DNA from: Haemonchus contortus
Taxonomy: Eukaryota; Nematoda; Chromadorea; Rhabditida; Trichostrongylidae
DNA length: 64,000 nucleotides
Direction of reading: 5' to 3'
Assembly (NCBI GenBank): GCA_000469685.2
Contig: LS997566.1
Span: forward strand, 34,585,420-34,649,419
Made by a program: the position numbers and the translations under genes. Positions 1 to 13,100 of the stretch are shown here, piece after piece. The notes under the pieces were generated by a model. It saw only the letters and a list, made by a program, of their open reading frames with translations. It was not told where the DNA came from and did no database searches. Position 1 is the stretch's first letter. Each line of letters begins with the position of its first letter.

Positions 1-189
1 AAATATTGAGAGGGTGTAGTCGATTAGGAAAATAACGAAATTTGGATTCACTTTCGAAGCGCATTCTTCTATTTCCTCACAACAACGCTTGACGCTTCAA
101 GTGCCGTTCCGGATAGAAATATGCACAGCTTAATAACTGCCAGTCAAGTCTTCCATTCATCTGGGAATCAGATAATTTGTACTACGTAG

Positions 190-411
190 ACTCGAGACTT
201 GACTGGGACGATAAAAACACTGATTTCTACAACTAATATTATTCAATCTATCCCACCTTTGCTACTTGGAAAACCATTGGAACCAACAACAATGGATAGA
301 AACGAATCACTCAGTATAAATGAACCAACAATCATTATAAATGAAGAATCAGTATCCGATCATCCCTACTTGACCTCCAGCCCTGCCAAAAGTTTTAATG
401 AATGCATGTGA
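190..411 (+). CDS. Possible C-terminal exon of an upstream gene
   Basis: After a candidate acceptor (TACTACGTAG, ending at 189) a 73-codon frame stays open to a TGA at 411. The end of the product is polar and acidic (NEPTIIINEESVSDHPYL), as in the cytoplasmic tail of a membrane receptor. The start of the gene would lie left of the window. I do not recognise the family. It could also be a chance open frame, because no poly(A) signal or conserved domain confirms it. It lies just outside the duplicated unit that starts near 647. Confidence 0.3.
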   Translation, partial: TRDLTGTIKTLISTTNIIQSIPPLLLGKPLEPTTMDRNESLSINEPTIIINEESVSDHPYLTSSPAKSFNECM

Positions 412-1150
412 CCGTTCCTATTGAAAAATGATCATATTGAAGTGGAAAAAAGCTCCTGAAAAAACCAAAGATGGTAAAAGTTAGTACACGAGAATTCGAG
501 AAGTGCGCTGATCTAAATACACTTTGACACTCTCAAAGCTATCGTTTGAGGCTCCCATATGACTCGGTCCTTATCATTCCTCATCAACTAGATGAATATG
601 TTACCACCTCTGTGGATTTGATCCGCATAAGCCCTCTTTTTCTGACTGTGCTGATGTTTTGTCTTCTCAGGCTGGCAATGCTACCTTTGCCGCCTTGTTG
701 TTATATTGAATGCGAATAAAAGAAAAAATAAACCATTTCGGTTCTCTGAGGGTCACGGTTTGGTTTTTTATCAATGAAAGTGTGAGAAAATATTCACCCA
801 AATTGCACTTTGCTGATAAAGATTGAAAACACACACACACTCTGGAGAGTTCGACATGAGTGTACAGGAACGTCCGACGACATCTGAGACATCTGTGCAA
901 TTGAAAAGTTCTCAAACTACAGTCATCTCCTCTGCTCTCCCGTAAACTCATCTCAGTGATTTTTCTGCGGTTTCATATTCAATGAAATGACCATTCGCAA
1001 GTACGCAAAAATTAAAAGGTCCCACAGCTTCTTTACGTCCTGTGGGATGTTACACTCATTGCTTCTCTCCTCTGTCATTTTTATAGGAATGTTTGAGCCA
1101 GGTAACTGTGTCCCGCTAAAGAACAAGTAATAATAATGTTAATTTTTAGA
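412..1150. other. 5' flank of protease gene A
   Basis: No coding sequence is supported here. From about 647 the sequence matches 25707-26147 upstream of gene B, with small changes (for example a shared CA-rich stretch near 830). This is the left edge of the duplicated unit and should contain the promoter of gene A. I see no convincing TATA or operator motif. Confidence 0.6.
1141..1150 (+). promoter_or_regulatory. Putative spliced-leader trans-splice acceptor of gene A
   Basis: AATTTTTAG lies one base before the tandem ATGs at 1151 and 1154. A strong U-rich acceptor with no upstream exon, directly before the signal-peptide Met, is the usual look of an SL1 trans-splice site in nematodes. It decides the start codon: the longer frame beginning at 1136 would be cut off by this site. 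Gene B has the equivalent site at 26137-26143. Confidence 0.6.
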
Positions 1151-4100
1151 ATGATGCGTTCGCTCTTGGTTCTGTCAGCATTAATGGGCTTGGCCCTAGC
1201 CGGTGTGTACCAATTCCCGCTGAGGAAAATCGAATCGAAAAGAAATAGGATGATCCGCGAGGGAACCTGGGCTCACCATGTTCATATGAAGAGCGCTGCT
1301 CGCATTCATATGCTAGCAAGTGGAATCTACGATCGAAAAGTTTGTTACTCCCTGTTGATTTTTATCTTACCAGGCGGCTACGCACGCTATTGCGTGCGCT
1401 AGGGGCTCTAGCCATGAGGGACGGGGCCACATAAGCTTCTGATTTTCATTACTGAATAAAATGAAAAAATTACATGGGAACACGGAAGCTAGAGTAGTTT
1501 TACAAATTATACCCGCCCCATACGGCAGAAGGTAGATTCGAACAGGAGTCTTCTATTCAGACTGAAGCGTGTTGCAGAGGAGTTTCGAGGGCTTGCACGG
1601 TAGCACACATCGGCGACTCGAAGTTTGATTGAAATGAAGGAGTTACATGGTGAATGAAAGTTAAGTAGTAATTAAAAACCATACCTGCCCCGGACGGCAG
1701 AAGGTTGATTCGAGCGGTGGTTTTCGATTGCCATAAGAGGGTATTGTGGAGGAGTTTCGAGGGCTTGCACGGTAGCACACATCGGCGACTCGAAGTTTGA
1801 TTGAAATGAAGGAGTTACATGGTGAATGAAAGTTAAGTAGTAATTAAAAACCATACCTGCCCCGGGCGGCAGAAGGTTGATTCGAGCGGTGGTTTTCGAT
1901 TGCCATAGGAGGGTATTGTGGAGGAGTTTCGAGGGCTTGCACGGTAGCACACATCGGCGACTCGAAGTTTGATTGAAATGAAGGAGTTACATGGTGAATG
2001 AAAGTTAAGTCGAAATTAAAAAATATACCTGCCCCGGACGGCAGAAGGTTGATTCGAGCGGTGGTTTTCGGTTGCCATAAGAGGGTATTGTGGAGGAGTT
2101 TCGAGGGCTTGCACGGTAGCACACATCGGCGACTCGAAGTTTGATTGAAATGAAGGAGTTTCATGGTGAATGGAAGTTAAGTCGAAATTAAAAAATATAC
2201 CTGCCCCGGGCGGCAGAAGGTTGATTCGAGCGGTGGTTTTCGATTGCCATAGGAGGGTATTGTGGAGGAGTTTCGAGGGCTTGCACGGTAGCACACATCG
2301 GCGACTCGAAGTTTGATTGAAATGAAGGAGTTACATGGTGAATGAAAGTTAAGTCGAAATTAAAAAATATACCTGCCCCGGACGGCAGAAGGTTGATTCG
2401 AGCGGTGGTTTTCGATTGCCATAGGAGGGTATTGTGGAGGAGTTTCGAGGTCTTGCACGGTAGCACACATCGGAGGCTCGAGGTTGATTGATGTGAAAGA
2501 ATTACATTGTGAATGGAAGTTGAGTAGAGATTAAAAATTATACCTGCCCCAGACGGCAGAAGGTTGATTAGAGCAGTGGACCCCGATTACCATAGTAGGG
2601 TGTTGTGGAGGAATTTCGAAGGCTTGCACGGTAACGCACATCGGAGGCTCGAGTTTGATTGAAATGAAAGAATTACACGGCGACACGGAAGTTGGAGTAG
2701 TATTTACAAATTATACGTGGTGATCTACAAAATATTTTTGTACACAATGTTCTTGATCTTTTTTTTCGTCGAAAGAACCTTGACTGACTCGGCGTTGCGA
2801 GCTCGTGACAGTGCAACGTATAGTTGCCCATGAGAAAAAACGTCGTCCGGTAAATATACTCCAACTTTCGACAGCGTCTGGCCCTGTGCCTTGTTTATAG
2901 TTGTAGCGAAGGCTAGTCGGATCGGAAATTGTCTCCTCTTTAAGCGGAATGGAAGTCCTTTGTCGGTGTAGAGGTCTATACGTGGAATAAGAACGAATTC
3001 ATTTTTCCTAATCCCTGTAGCAAATCGGCACCCAAGGACGTATTGGCCGCACTGTTCTACGATAAATATTGTTCCATTGCAAAGTCCTCTGGATACATCA
3101 AGGTTGCGTAGTAGCATAACAATGCATCCCTGCTTTAATTTCAGCTCATGCGGGGGCATCCCACTCGGACGCAAATTGTTCAAATGCTCTACTTGGAAAT
3201 TGAGAGCATCTTCTGGGTCCGCATTTTCTGCCTCGTCAATGCTCTTGTATATTTTCAATTGCAGCCCTTCAGGCATTCGCTCTAGTGCCATCTCGTTCAT
3301 CTGTTCTAAATGTACATTTTTAGGAGCGAGAATTGCCTTTTCAGATAATTCTGCTACATCCTCTTCTGAAATCGCTTCGCCAAACACTTCACAGATGATG
3401 TCCCCTGAACTATAGAGCGTAGAAGGTAGCTCGATGAAGCCATTCTCATCTTCTGGATATATCCCCTCTCCAATCTGTAGCAGCATTCTTGCCCATTCTC
3501 CACTATCTGTTGCAGCTCTCATGTTAACGGAAAGATGATAAGTGATGAAACGCTGCCATAAGTGAGAGTTCTTTATGCAAGCATTTTCCAGATCCTCTTG
3601 CCGCCCTCTCTCAATAACTGGGAGAACTTGTCGAAAGTCTCCACCTACAACCATCGTTTTACCTCCGAATGGCAACTCGTTCTGCATGATGTCCCTTAAC
3701 AGAACATCCACCGCCTCTAAGGTCCACTTTGGTACCATCGAGATTTCGTCCCAAAAAATAACAGAAATCTCGTGCAGTGCTCTTGCCTCAACTGATTCTC
3801 TTGTCATTGTGCTTGTCTTGCAGCCGTCGTGGATATTCAACTTGAAGGTACTGCTTGCAGTCCTACCGTGAGGTAGCAGGTTAGCAGCAATCCCTGTCCA
3901 AGCTACACATATAACTTTTTTCCCTTTGCCCATAAGAGTGTGGTAAAGAGCCGTGTACAAAAAGGTTTTTCCACTTCCACCTGGACCATCGATAAAAAAA
4001 TGTCTTACGGCACGTCCTGCTTCTATTGTCTGCAGAATATCGTCTGCTGCTCTTTTCTGACGGTCATTCAAATTATCGATCAGTTCTCTTCCACGGGCTG

Positions 4101-7100
4101 CGTGCTCTGTTTCAGACTCATGACTTTCATTTATATACCCTGGTCTTCGATCGGCAGGAGGGGTAACGAAGTTACTGAAATTCACTCCGCTAATCTGCAT
4201 TCTGTCCATTATATCATAGTATGCTAGAATTACTGCCTCTTCATCGCTCAAACCACGGTGCACGTAATCTTCAGCCATGGCTGATTTGAACTGCTCCCAC
4301 AGTCGCTCCGGTTCTGTGACATCACAGAAGCAAATGAGACTACCAAAGAGCGAACGCAGTTCTGGAGGCATTCGGAACTCTGCTGCCTCTCTTAGGCAAC
4401 CCTCATAGTGTGAATCATCGTGCATGAGTCCGAGGGCCTTCGCAGCCTCTTTGAAACTATTGTGGGTTACCCCATTCACAGTTTTAAGCTCGTCAAACGA
4501 TTTGGCTCCCTTTCTGTTGAGAAGAAGTATTCGGAGACTGTAACGTTCCGCATCTAATGGGTTTGCCGTATACATTCTTCCTATCTGACGGCACTGTTTC
4601 TTTCTAGGGCTCCACTTTTTACTTTGCTGGTCAAATGTGAAGTGTTCGGGTAGCTGGATATAGAGTAGAGTTCGAGCATCAATTTGCCCTTGCGGTGCAT
4701 TTCCAGTTCCATACATAACCTCATGCTCCGCGTTCAGCTTAAAATAAGCCGTGAGAGTCGTGTCTCGCTCTGTTGCACGGCGTAGAGCTTCCTCCTCTTG
4801 ACCACCCTGGAAAACTATGCTTTCCTGTTCTGGTAAATGCACTTGCAATCTGCAAATAGTGTGCGATTTAGAGTGGAGTTCGAAACCCAACAATCTGTGT
4901 ACCGATTCCGGAGCACATACATATCTGGCATTTACAAATGCGTCAATCTCATTGATCGCTCTGGCTCCCTCTTCTCCGTTTGTTCTCATCATGTGTAGGG
5001 CTGCTCTATCTGGACCCTTATATACGTATTTGTACATGTACTTTACTGCGTGAATCATAGCGCAGATTTCAACATTCAAATGAGCATTGTATCGGAGTGC
5101 TAGGTATTTATTGTATGGGACCACAGATCTATTGTCTAGTGTAGCGTTACCGTATTGAATTCTCCTCCCATCGTTCGGTCGTCTATATTCTGGGTAACCA
5201 TCTACCTCTATGTTTGTCGCCTCTCGGAATGACTTGGGGAACTTTTTCGAACACTGTCCATTCACCATACACGGTGAATTTGGGTTGTCCAAACCACAGG
5301 GTCTATGCATCATGCAAGCCGTGACAATAGCATGAAGTCGGGATTCTGCCACTGGATCTGGAATTATTGCTTGCACAACAGCATCAACTTCAGTTGCATT
5401 CCTAAGTTTATCCTCTCCAGCTAACGTCAGCAGTATATGGCAGTGAGGAAGACCTCTTTTCTGCCATTCCATCACACTGATGTGAGCAACCACAGTTCCA
5501 AATATTTTCCGTTTGAAAAGATCCAGGAATAGTTCTTGCAACTTGATGTGGAATACTCGAGCGACAATGTCTGGCCGATCAGAGGCTGTCTGTCCAGTAC
5601 TTAATTGTTCAGCTATTTCCCTCCATGCTGGATTGCAAGTGAACGTAATGAACAGATCTGGCTTTCCATATTTCGAAACTATTGCCATAGCATCCTGGTA
5701 GTTCTGTACCATGGCTCGAGGAGATCCAGGAAACGACGAAGGTAGAATGACCCTTCTATATCCTGGTGGACCTCCGATGTCCATATCTCCTGCAACATAA
5801 TCAGCTAGTCCGCGGTAGGTGTCCACCCGGAGCTCTCTCTGATGGGTTCGATCATAGTTCAAACGATTTTGTTCAATTTTTACATAGCTGTCGACCAAAA
5901 ACTGCTGGTACAGTTTACCCGCAAAGTGTAAAGGATTAAACTCTGCCCTTACAGCAATCATATTTGAATAGTATTCTTTTTGGGTTATTCTTGTTCTTCG
6001 CCTCTCTGATGGGTTTTTCATCATATTCGGATGCCAGCCAAGTTCTCCGCGAGGAAAGAAAATTGGGTATGAAAGGGGATCACATTCGGCATCATAAACG
6101 CGAATATTTCGCAGTCCACCTGATTGCAGATGTACGGCGAGATTATGTTCTGCTGGCACGTCTCCTTCCTCTCCAACATATACAACAGCCACCTCGTTAG
6201 CTGTGGGCTCATTGTAGCGACGTGGGTCCAAATTTGAACTTTGAAATACCATTCTAACCGGCATCGCTGACCTTCCTTCCCTTAACGCTCGAGCCTCTTC
6301 CTCGAGAGCAACATCGTTAAGCATTTTGTACGCTTGCGCAAAAGCGTTTATTTCGTGGAAAAGCGCGCTCAGAGACCGAATTAGAGCAGGTTTGCATTGT
6401 ACATTTGCCGGGTTTCCTGCTCTTTCATCTGCAGCCATTGATGTGTCAAGAATGTACACCTGACCGTATCGTGGCGGTTGACCCTCCTCCGGGCGTGCAG
6501 GCCCGATCCTGTGGTATATTTGGCCGTGAATGCGAAAACAGTAAGGTCCTGATCGTGGAGTATCCAGCTGAGCTCCTATGGACGCAAATGCAAAGGCGCT
6601 ATTGTAGTTGCGGATGTGCTCCCGAAATTCTTTCGAGTCGGCTTCTTGACTCGTCAACAACCGACGGAGTTGCCTGGGGTAGTTGGTAAAATGCTCCAGA
6701 CTTATATTCCCATGATTGCAGCAGTCATTGAAAGTAGCTCTGCTCCCTTTTGATTCCGACCTGAAGTGTTTAGCCCCACAGCTCTCGCACTCGACATTCA
6801 TGATTCCGTCATAATGCGCCTCTGGTTCGATATTCGATAGAGCTAACCTTCTTGTTCTGGCTGCCAGCGTTCTGCTTCTCACATGGTGCCTTTGCGATTC
6901 CAAACGCCGTCGTTCTTCAATTTGACTCTCTGTAAAACTCGTTCTTCGTGATCGTTCCCTTTCTGCAGCCGCAATGTTCCGCTGCTCACGTTGACTCTCG
7001 TCTTCTTGCTGCCTCCGTAATCTCGCCCGTGCTGCATCCTGTGACTGTCGAGCCCTATGTTGCTCTTCGTCCTCTTGAGCCCTTCGCGCCCTAGTTCTAG

Positions 7101-10100
7101 CAGCCACTCTTTCCAAGCGAGCTCGTCGTTGGTCCTCTTCCTCCTGTCCTCTTCGCGATCTGGCCCTCTGAGCATCTGTTGACTGCCGAGCCCGTCGTTG
7201 CCCTTCACTCTCCTGTTCCCTTCTCGTCCTCGCTCTTTCAGCAACTCTTTCCAAGCGAGCTCGTCGTTGGTCCTCTTCTTCCTGTCCTCTTCGCGATCTA
7301 GCCCTCTGAGTATCCGTTGACTGCCGAGCCTGTCGTTGCCCCTCACTCTCCTGTTCCCTTCTCACCCTCGCTCTTTCAGCAACTCTTTCCAAGCGAGCTC
7401 GTCGTTGGTCCTCTTCCTCCTGTCCTCTTCGCGATCTAGCCCTCTGAGTATCCGTTGACTGCCGAGCCCGTCGTTGCCCCTCACTCTCCTGTTCCCTTCT
7501 CATCCTCGCTCTTTCAGCAACCCTTTCTAGGCGAACCCGTCGTTGCTCTTCACTTTCCTGCTCCCTCCGCATTCTTGCTCTTACAGCAACTCTTTCTAGG
7601 CGAACTCGTCGTTGCTCTTCACTTTCCTGCTCCCTCCGCATTCTTGCTCTTTCAGCAACTCTTCCTAGGCGAGCTCGGCGTTGCTCTTCTTCTTCCTGTT
7701 CTCTCTGCGTTCTAGCCCTCTGAGCGTCTCTTGACTGCCGAGCCCGTCTTTGAACTTCACCTTCTTGCACTCTTGCTCTTTCAACAACTCCTTCTAGGCG
7801 AGCTCGTTCCTGTCCCACTCTTCCTTGTTCTCTTTGCATTCTAATTCTTTCCGAATATCTTACCTGACGTGCACTCTGCTGATTATCTTCTTCCTGCTCA
7901 GTTCTTACTCTTGCTCTAAGTTCTTGATTTCTTTCAGTTCCACTCATTGTTTTCTGTAATGCGAATCGGAAGTGGAATCAAAATTGGAATCTAAATCTAA
8001 ATCAACACTTAAATAGAAAAATCATGAAACTCAAAATAAGTGTTGTAGTGAGAACGGTTTATGGATTCGAAGCTCTCCCCGTAATCTTCTCTATTCTTTA
8101 GAAGAGGCTCGGTACGACTCCCTAGTCTCTTCTTTTGTAACTACCCCTTTCCACATTTGCTCCCCTCTTTCATTTCCACCCTGGCACAGCCTCCATTCGT
8201 TAAGGTGAAAAAAGGCGGTGTGAGGGTAATTTGCTCATACTGATCCAAGGTGAGCCTTGCTGAAACCACATTCCTCCGTTTGGACAATGTCTTCTTTTCT
8301 TGGTGATCCTTAGTTGATCTCTAACCCTGAACGACACGTTCTACATGTTTCTTCAAATTAAATAGAGGAAAGGCCGTAGAATTCGTGAATCGTTCACAAT
8401 GACGCAATTTCATGCATGTAGGAAAATTATTCCATCCAGAATTTGTTTCTTTTCAGTTCTACCTGTGCGATTTGCCGTAACACCCGAAAACTCTTTTTGG
8501 CAAATTACATGTGTTATATGCTTCGTTGTTTTCATGGCCACAGCTGCGCCGTCATGGAAATATTTTTCACATTGAACGGTTAATTACATTAATTATGAGC
8601 ATGCAGAAAGAAAGAATAAGTCATTAGTCATTTATGAATTCGAAGCTCTTCCCGTCCTCTTCTTTATTCTTTAGAAGAGGCTCGGTACGACTCCCCAGTC
8701 TCTTCTTTTGTAACTACCCCTTTCCACATTTTTTCCCCTCATTCATTTCTATCGTGGCACAGCCTCCATTCGTTAAGGTGAACGATGACATTTGGGAAAA
8801 CTATTCCTGTTTCTTTTCAGTTCTACCTATGCGATTTGCCGAAACACCCAAAATTTCTTTTTGACAAATTACATCTATTAATTGCTTCGTTGTTTGCATG
8901 GCATCAGCTTCGCCGTCATGGAAATATATATAAGTCAATCGAGTCAATGACGTTTAGAAAAAGTTTCGAAATTGTCTCACAAAACGACCTGGCAGTGAGT
9001 ACTTCTGCTGATTTTTAGTATAGGCATGTATGGAGAACAACACTATATAATGAGGATTCCTAGAAAACGTCGGGTATTGCTACGTGATCCGTGTTCTAAT
9101 TTAAAAATACCCCAACTTGATCGTGCCAGATACAACTTTAGACCCTCATTCAATGGCTTTTCACTCTTTGCTAGTGTTACCGCGATTACTCCGATATAAA
9201 TAACCGTAATAGAATCAAGGGAGCGGAAACTAAAATAAATTCGTTGGAAACTCATGCCGTTTTGTGTAATTTTCAAAACTTGATACTGAGCACTACTTAT
9301 CTTATTCTACCTACTTAATACGTGTTTCACATGTGCTACTGTATGTCCGCAGTCAGAGTAAGAGGCGTAAAAATACAATTATTGAATTGGGAATAATATC
9401 AAGTGTAAGAACAATGTTCTAAAGCAACTCCACTTACCTGATAAGGCAATAGCTTAGACTATGCTGCAGCTTTTCTGAGGGATGGTGAAATTTTCTGATC
9501 AGATATCAGGAATTTGAGCCGAAACTGTAATACTGTTGTAATAAAAAAAAGTCCAACATAGGAAACCGATTGAAGAATCATTCAGTAGAAGTGAATATTA
9601 TCGAGGGCAAAAGGAAACAGAGAGTAGAAGATAGAGGAATGTCATCTGAGTGAGTTAATTACATGGTAAACTGAATTAGAGTAGACCTAAGCCTCTGCAA
9701 TCTTCACTATATATTAATTGAAGGAAACGAAGTACCGATAGAGAAGCCATCAAGAATATGGCAAAATTTAGGTTCATGGCGCACCTCGCCTCTTTCGATC
9801 TGGCCATTTTTTCTTGAAGATTATGATAGGTTATCGTGATTCCATACAAAGAAAGGAGGAGTAGAAGGGATAGGAAGCTGACTCAATTGGGAAAAGTCAA
9901 TGATACATTTGACTCGATTGGATCTGAAATCCTTCGACTGATCGAAGGGAGTACCGATAGAAATAAGTTCGAAAATTTCTGACGAAAATTCAAGAGAATG
10001 GCACACCTTGCCTCGATGGTCTTTTTTTATTGAAGAAGGGAGAATAGGATACCGTGATCCCATCAAAGGAGGCAGGAATTAGCAGAGATAGGAAGCTTGC

Positions 10101-13100
10101 CTGATTGAAAAAAATCCATGATAGATTTGATACCTTCAATTGATCGAAGGTGAGTGCCGATAAAAATAACATCGAAATTTGAGAAAAATTTATGTGAATG
10201 GCGTCTTTTATTTATTGAGGAAGGGAGGAAATCCCATACGGAGAAGGCAGGAAGTAGGAGAGATACGAAGCTGACCTGATTGAAAAAATCCATGATAGAT
10301 TTGATTCGGTTAGATTTAAACCCCTTCAACTGGTTGAATGTAAACACCGGCCGAAATAACGTCGAAAATTTGATTAAAACTTAAATGCATGGCGCGTCTC
10401 GCCTCTTTCAAAGTGGTCTTTTTTGTTGCGGAAGGGAGGAGTGAAAGAGAGAGGAATAAGGCTTGGATAAGTGAAATACATGGTGAGCTCAATCAATTTA
10501 GAGCCAGATCTTTTATTTATTTGAAGTAATGTAAGCATTGATAATCCGAGAGAAACTTGGGTGCAGGGCTCTCTTTGGCTCCTCGAATTTGGTAATGTAA
10601 ATGCAGGTGCAGGTGAGAGGTCGCCCCGCGTTCATACACGTATCCTCAGGTAACTGGGGTCTACTCATCGCGGTAGAAATTTTTGTGGAGCCTATATTGT
10701 ACTGTATTTGAAAAAGCATTAAACATTGTTTATATTTAGTTAGGATTGTCACGATATACTCATGTATTCATTTGAACATCTCCCGCTTTGAGGGAATGCC
10801 ATTATCTATCGAAACACCATCGGGAATCTGAGTAAATTTCGAGTGCATGGCGCACCTTGCCTCTTCGGCACTGACCAATGGTAGGATACTGTGATTACCT
10901 GCACAGGGAGCAACAATGCATGATAGATTTCATTATGACCTGAACCCCTTCAATTGAATGAATGGAACCGCCGATCGAAATAGCATCGAGAAATCGAGAA
11001 AAATTCAATTACATGGCGCACTTCACCTCCTTCAATAGAGTCTGAATGAAAAACGCATGATAATTTTAATTTGCTTGGACCTAACCCTATTTAACAGATG
11101 TAAAGTGAGTGAAGATAGAAAAGGCATCGAGAATTCTAGAAAAATTCATGTGAAAAAACGCCTCAGTAGAAGATCATTAAAGCCTGAGTGAAAACATACA
11201 TGAAAGTGAAAATATGATAAATTTGATTCCTTTAGTCCCTTCAGTTGGTGGGAAGTAAATACCGATAGAAATAATATAGAGAATTCAGGAAAAATTCAAG
11301 TAGATGGAACACCTCGCCTCTTTATATCTGATCTTTTTTTTTGCCGGAAAAATAGCTGAAATATTACAATTTCTTGCAAAGAAATAACTTCGAGACACAG
11401 CGATAACTAAATGGCTTTACAAAAAAGATAAATGGTGTAAATGGTATTACTCTTTGAGCAGCGGTTGTAAACTGGGGCAGGTGCAGGCGCGAAGTTGACC
11501 CACATCCATGCACGTATCCCCAGGTACATAGGATCCCCCTTGATGGAAAGTTTTTTCGAGGCCTTTAGTGTACCGTATATTGTCGAAACAACATTGTGTG
11601 ATAATTTAAATCTACTCAAGATAGTTGAATAGATGCAATCATCGCAAATATTAAAACATCATGAGCGAAAGTTTGGTATATGTTTTACGTAGTTGTGTTT
11701 AGGGCAAAGTAATTTTATGGAAGTTGTCGTTTTTTGACGGATTTTGACGGATTGTGGTATAAATCCGTTCAAAATCCTCCTTATTTCTTGAAAGATGCGC
11801 ATCTCGTCAGCTTATTTTTTGATGGTTTTGTATGAATCCATTCCATGTCCTTTTTATTTCCTGAAAGATGCGCATCTCGTCAGCTTATAAGCGTAATATT
11901 CATCTCCATGGAGTCAATGCTATAGGAAGTATTTTTACACCGTGTTTCATCTGGATTTAAATGTGTAGGTGAGGATGCGACATGGTGCGATCATTGTTTT
12001 TTGATGGTTTGGTATGAACCCATTCGAAGTACTTTTTATTCATTGAAAGATGCGCATCTCGTCAGCTTATAAGCGTAATATTTTCAAGAAATCGACGCTA
12101 TAGGAAGTATTTTTTTACGCCGCTTTTCGAATTTTGAGGGGAAGATATCTGTATGGCGCATCCCGCCATTGGAAGATCAGGATTTAAATGTGTAGGTGAG
12201 GATGCGACATGGTGCAATCATTGTTTTTTGATGGTTTGGTATGAACCCATTCGAAGTAGTTTTTATTCATTGAAAGATGCGCATCTCGTCAGCTTATAAG
12301 CGTAATATTTTCAAGAAATCGACGCTATAGGAAGTATTTTTTTACGCCGCTTTTCGAATTTTGAGGGGAAGATATCTGTATGGCGCATCCCGCCATTGGA
12401 AGATCAGGATTTAAATGTGTAGGTGAGGATGCGACATGGTGCAATCATTGTTTTTTGATGGTTTGGTATGAACCCATTCGAAGTACTTTTTATTCATTGA
12501 AAGATGCGCATCTCGTCAGCTTATAAGCGTAATATTTTCAAGAAATCGACGCTATAGGAAGTATTTTTTTACGCCGCTTTTCGAATTTTGAGGGGAAGAT
12601 ATCTGTATGGCGCATCCCACCATTGGAAGATCAGGATTTAAATGTGTAGGTGAGGATGCGACATGGTGCAATCATTGTTTTTTGATGGTTTGGTATGAAC
12701 CCATTCGAAGTACTTTTTATTCGCCGCTTTTCAAATTTAGAGTAGAATATATCGGTATGGCTCGTTCCACCATTAGAAAATATCACCATTGTTGTGGTGG
12801 TTGTTGAAAAAAGTTTAGATCACTGAAACACTAAGTTCTCTGGAATTAAATATGTAGGCGAGTATACGACATGGTGTGATATTATTGCTGTTTCAAAGGG
12901 TTTTCTATCCGGGTTTGGATATCCGGGTTTGGATATGCAGGTAAGATGCAGTAGGATTATGGTGGAAATCTAAGTATCCTCTTTACAATGTGCATGTCAA
13001 AGTACGGTATTAGAGAGCTTTGTATCCGGGTTAGTTGTGCAGATCAGAGTACGGTAGGTTACGGTATCAGAGGTGTTGTGTCAGATGCCTAGATGCGCAG

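Noticed and set aside
1557..2466. Five overlapping minus-strand ORFs of about 92 aa, similar to each other
   Set aside because: They recur with the 172-bp period of a tandem repeat inside the Helitron; no signal or domain.
1370..2716. CRISPR-like regular repeat
   Set aside because: Units are contiguous 172-bp tandem copies with no unique spacers, in a eukaryotic genome.
6879..7346. 155-aa minus-strand ORF inside RepHel
   Set aside because: Out-of-frame shadow of the repetitive N-terminal coding region.
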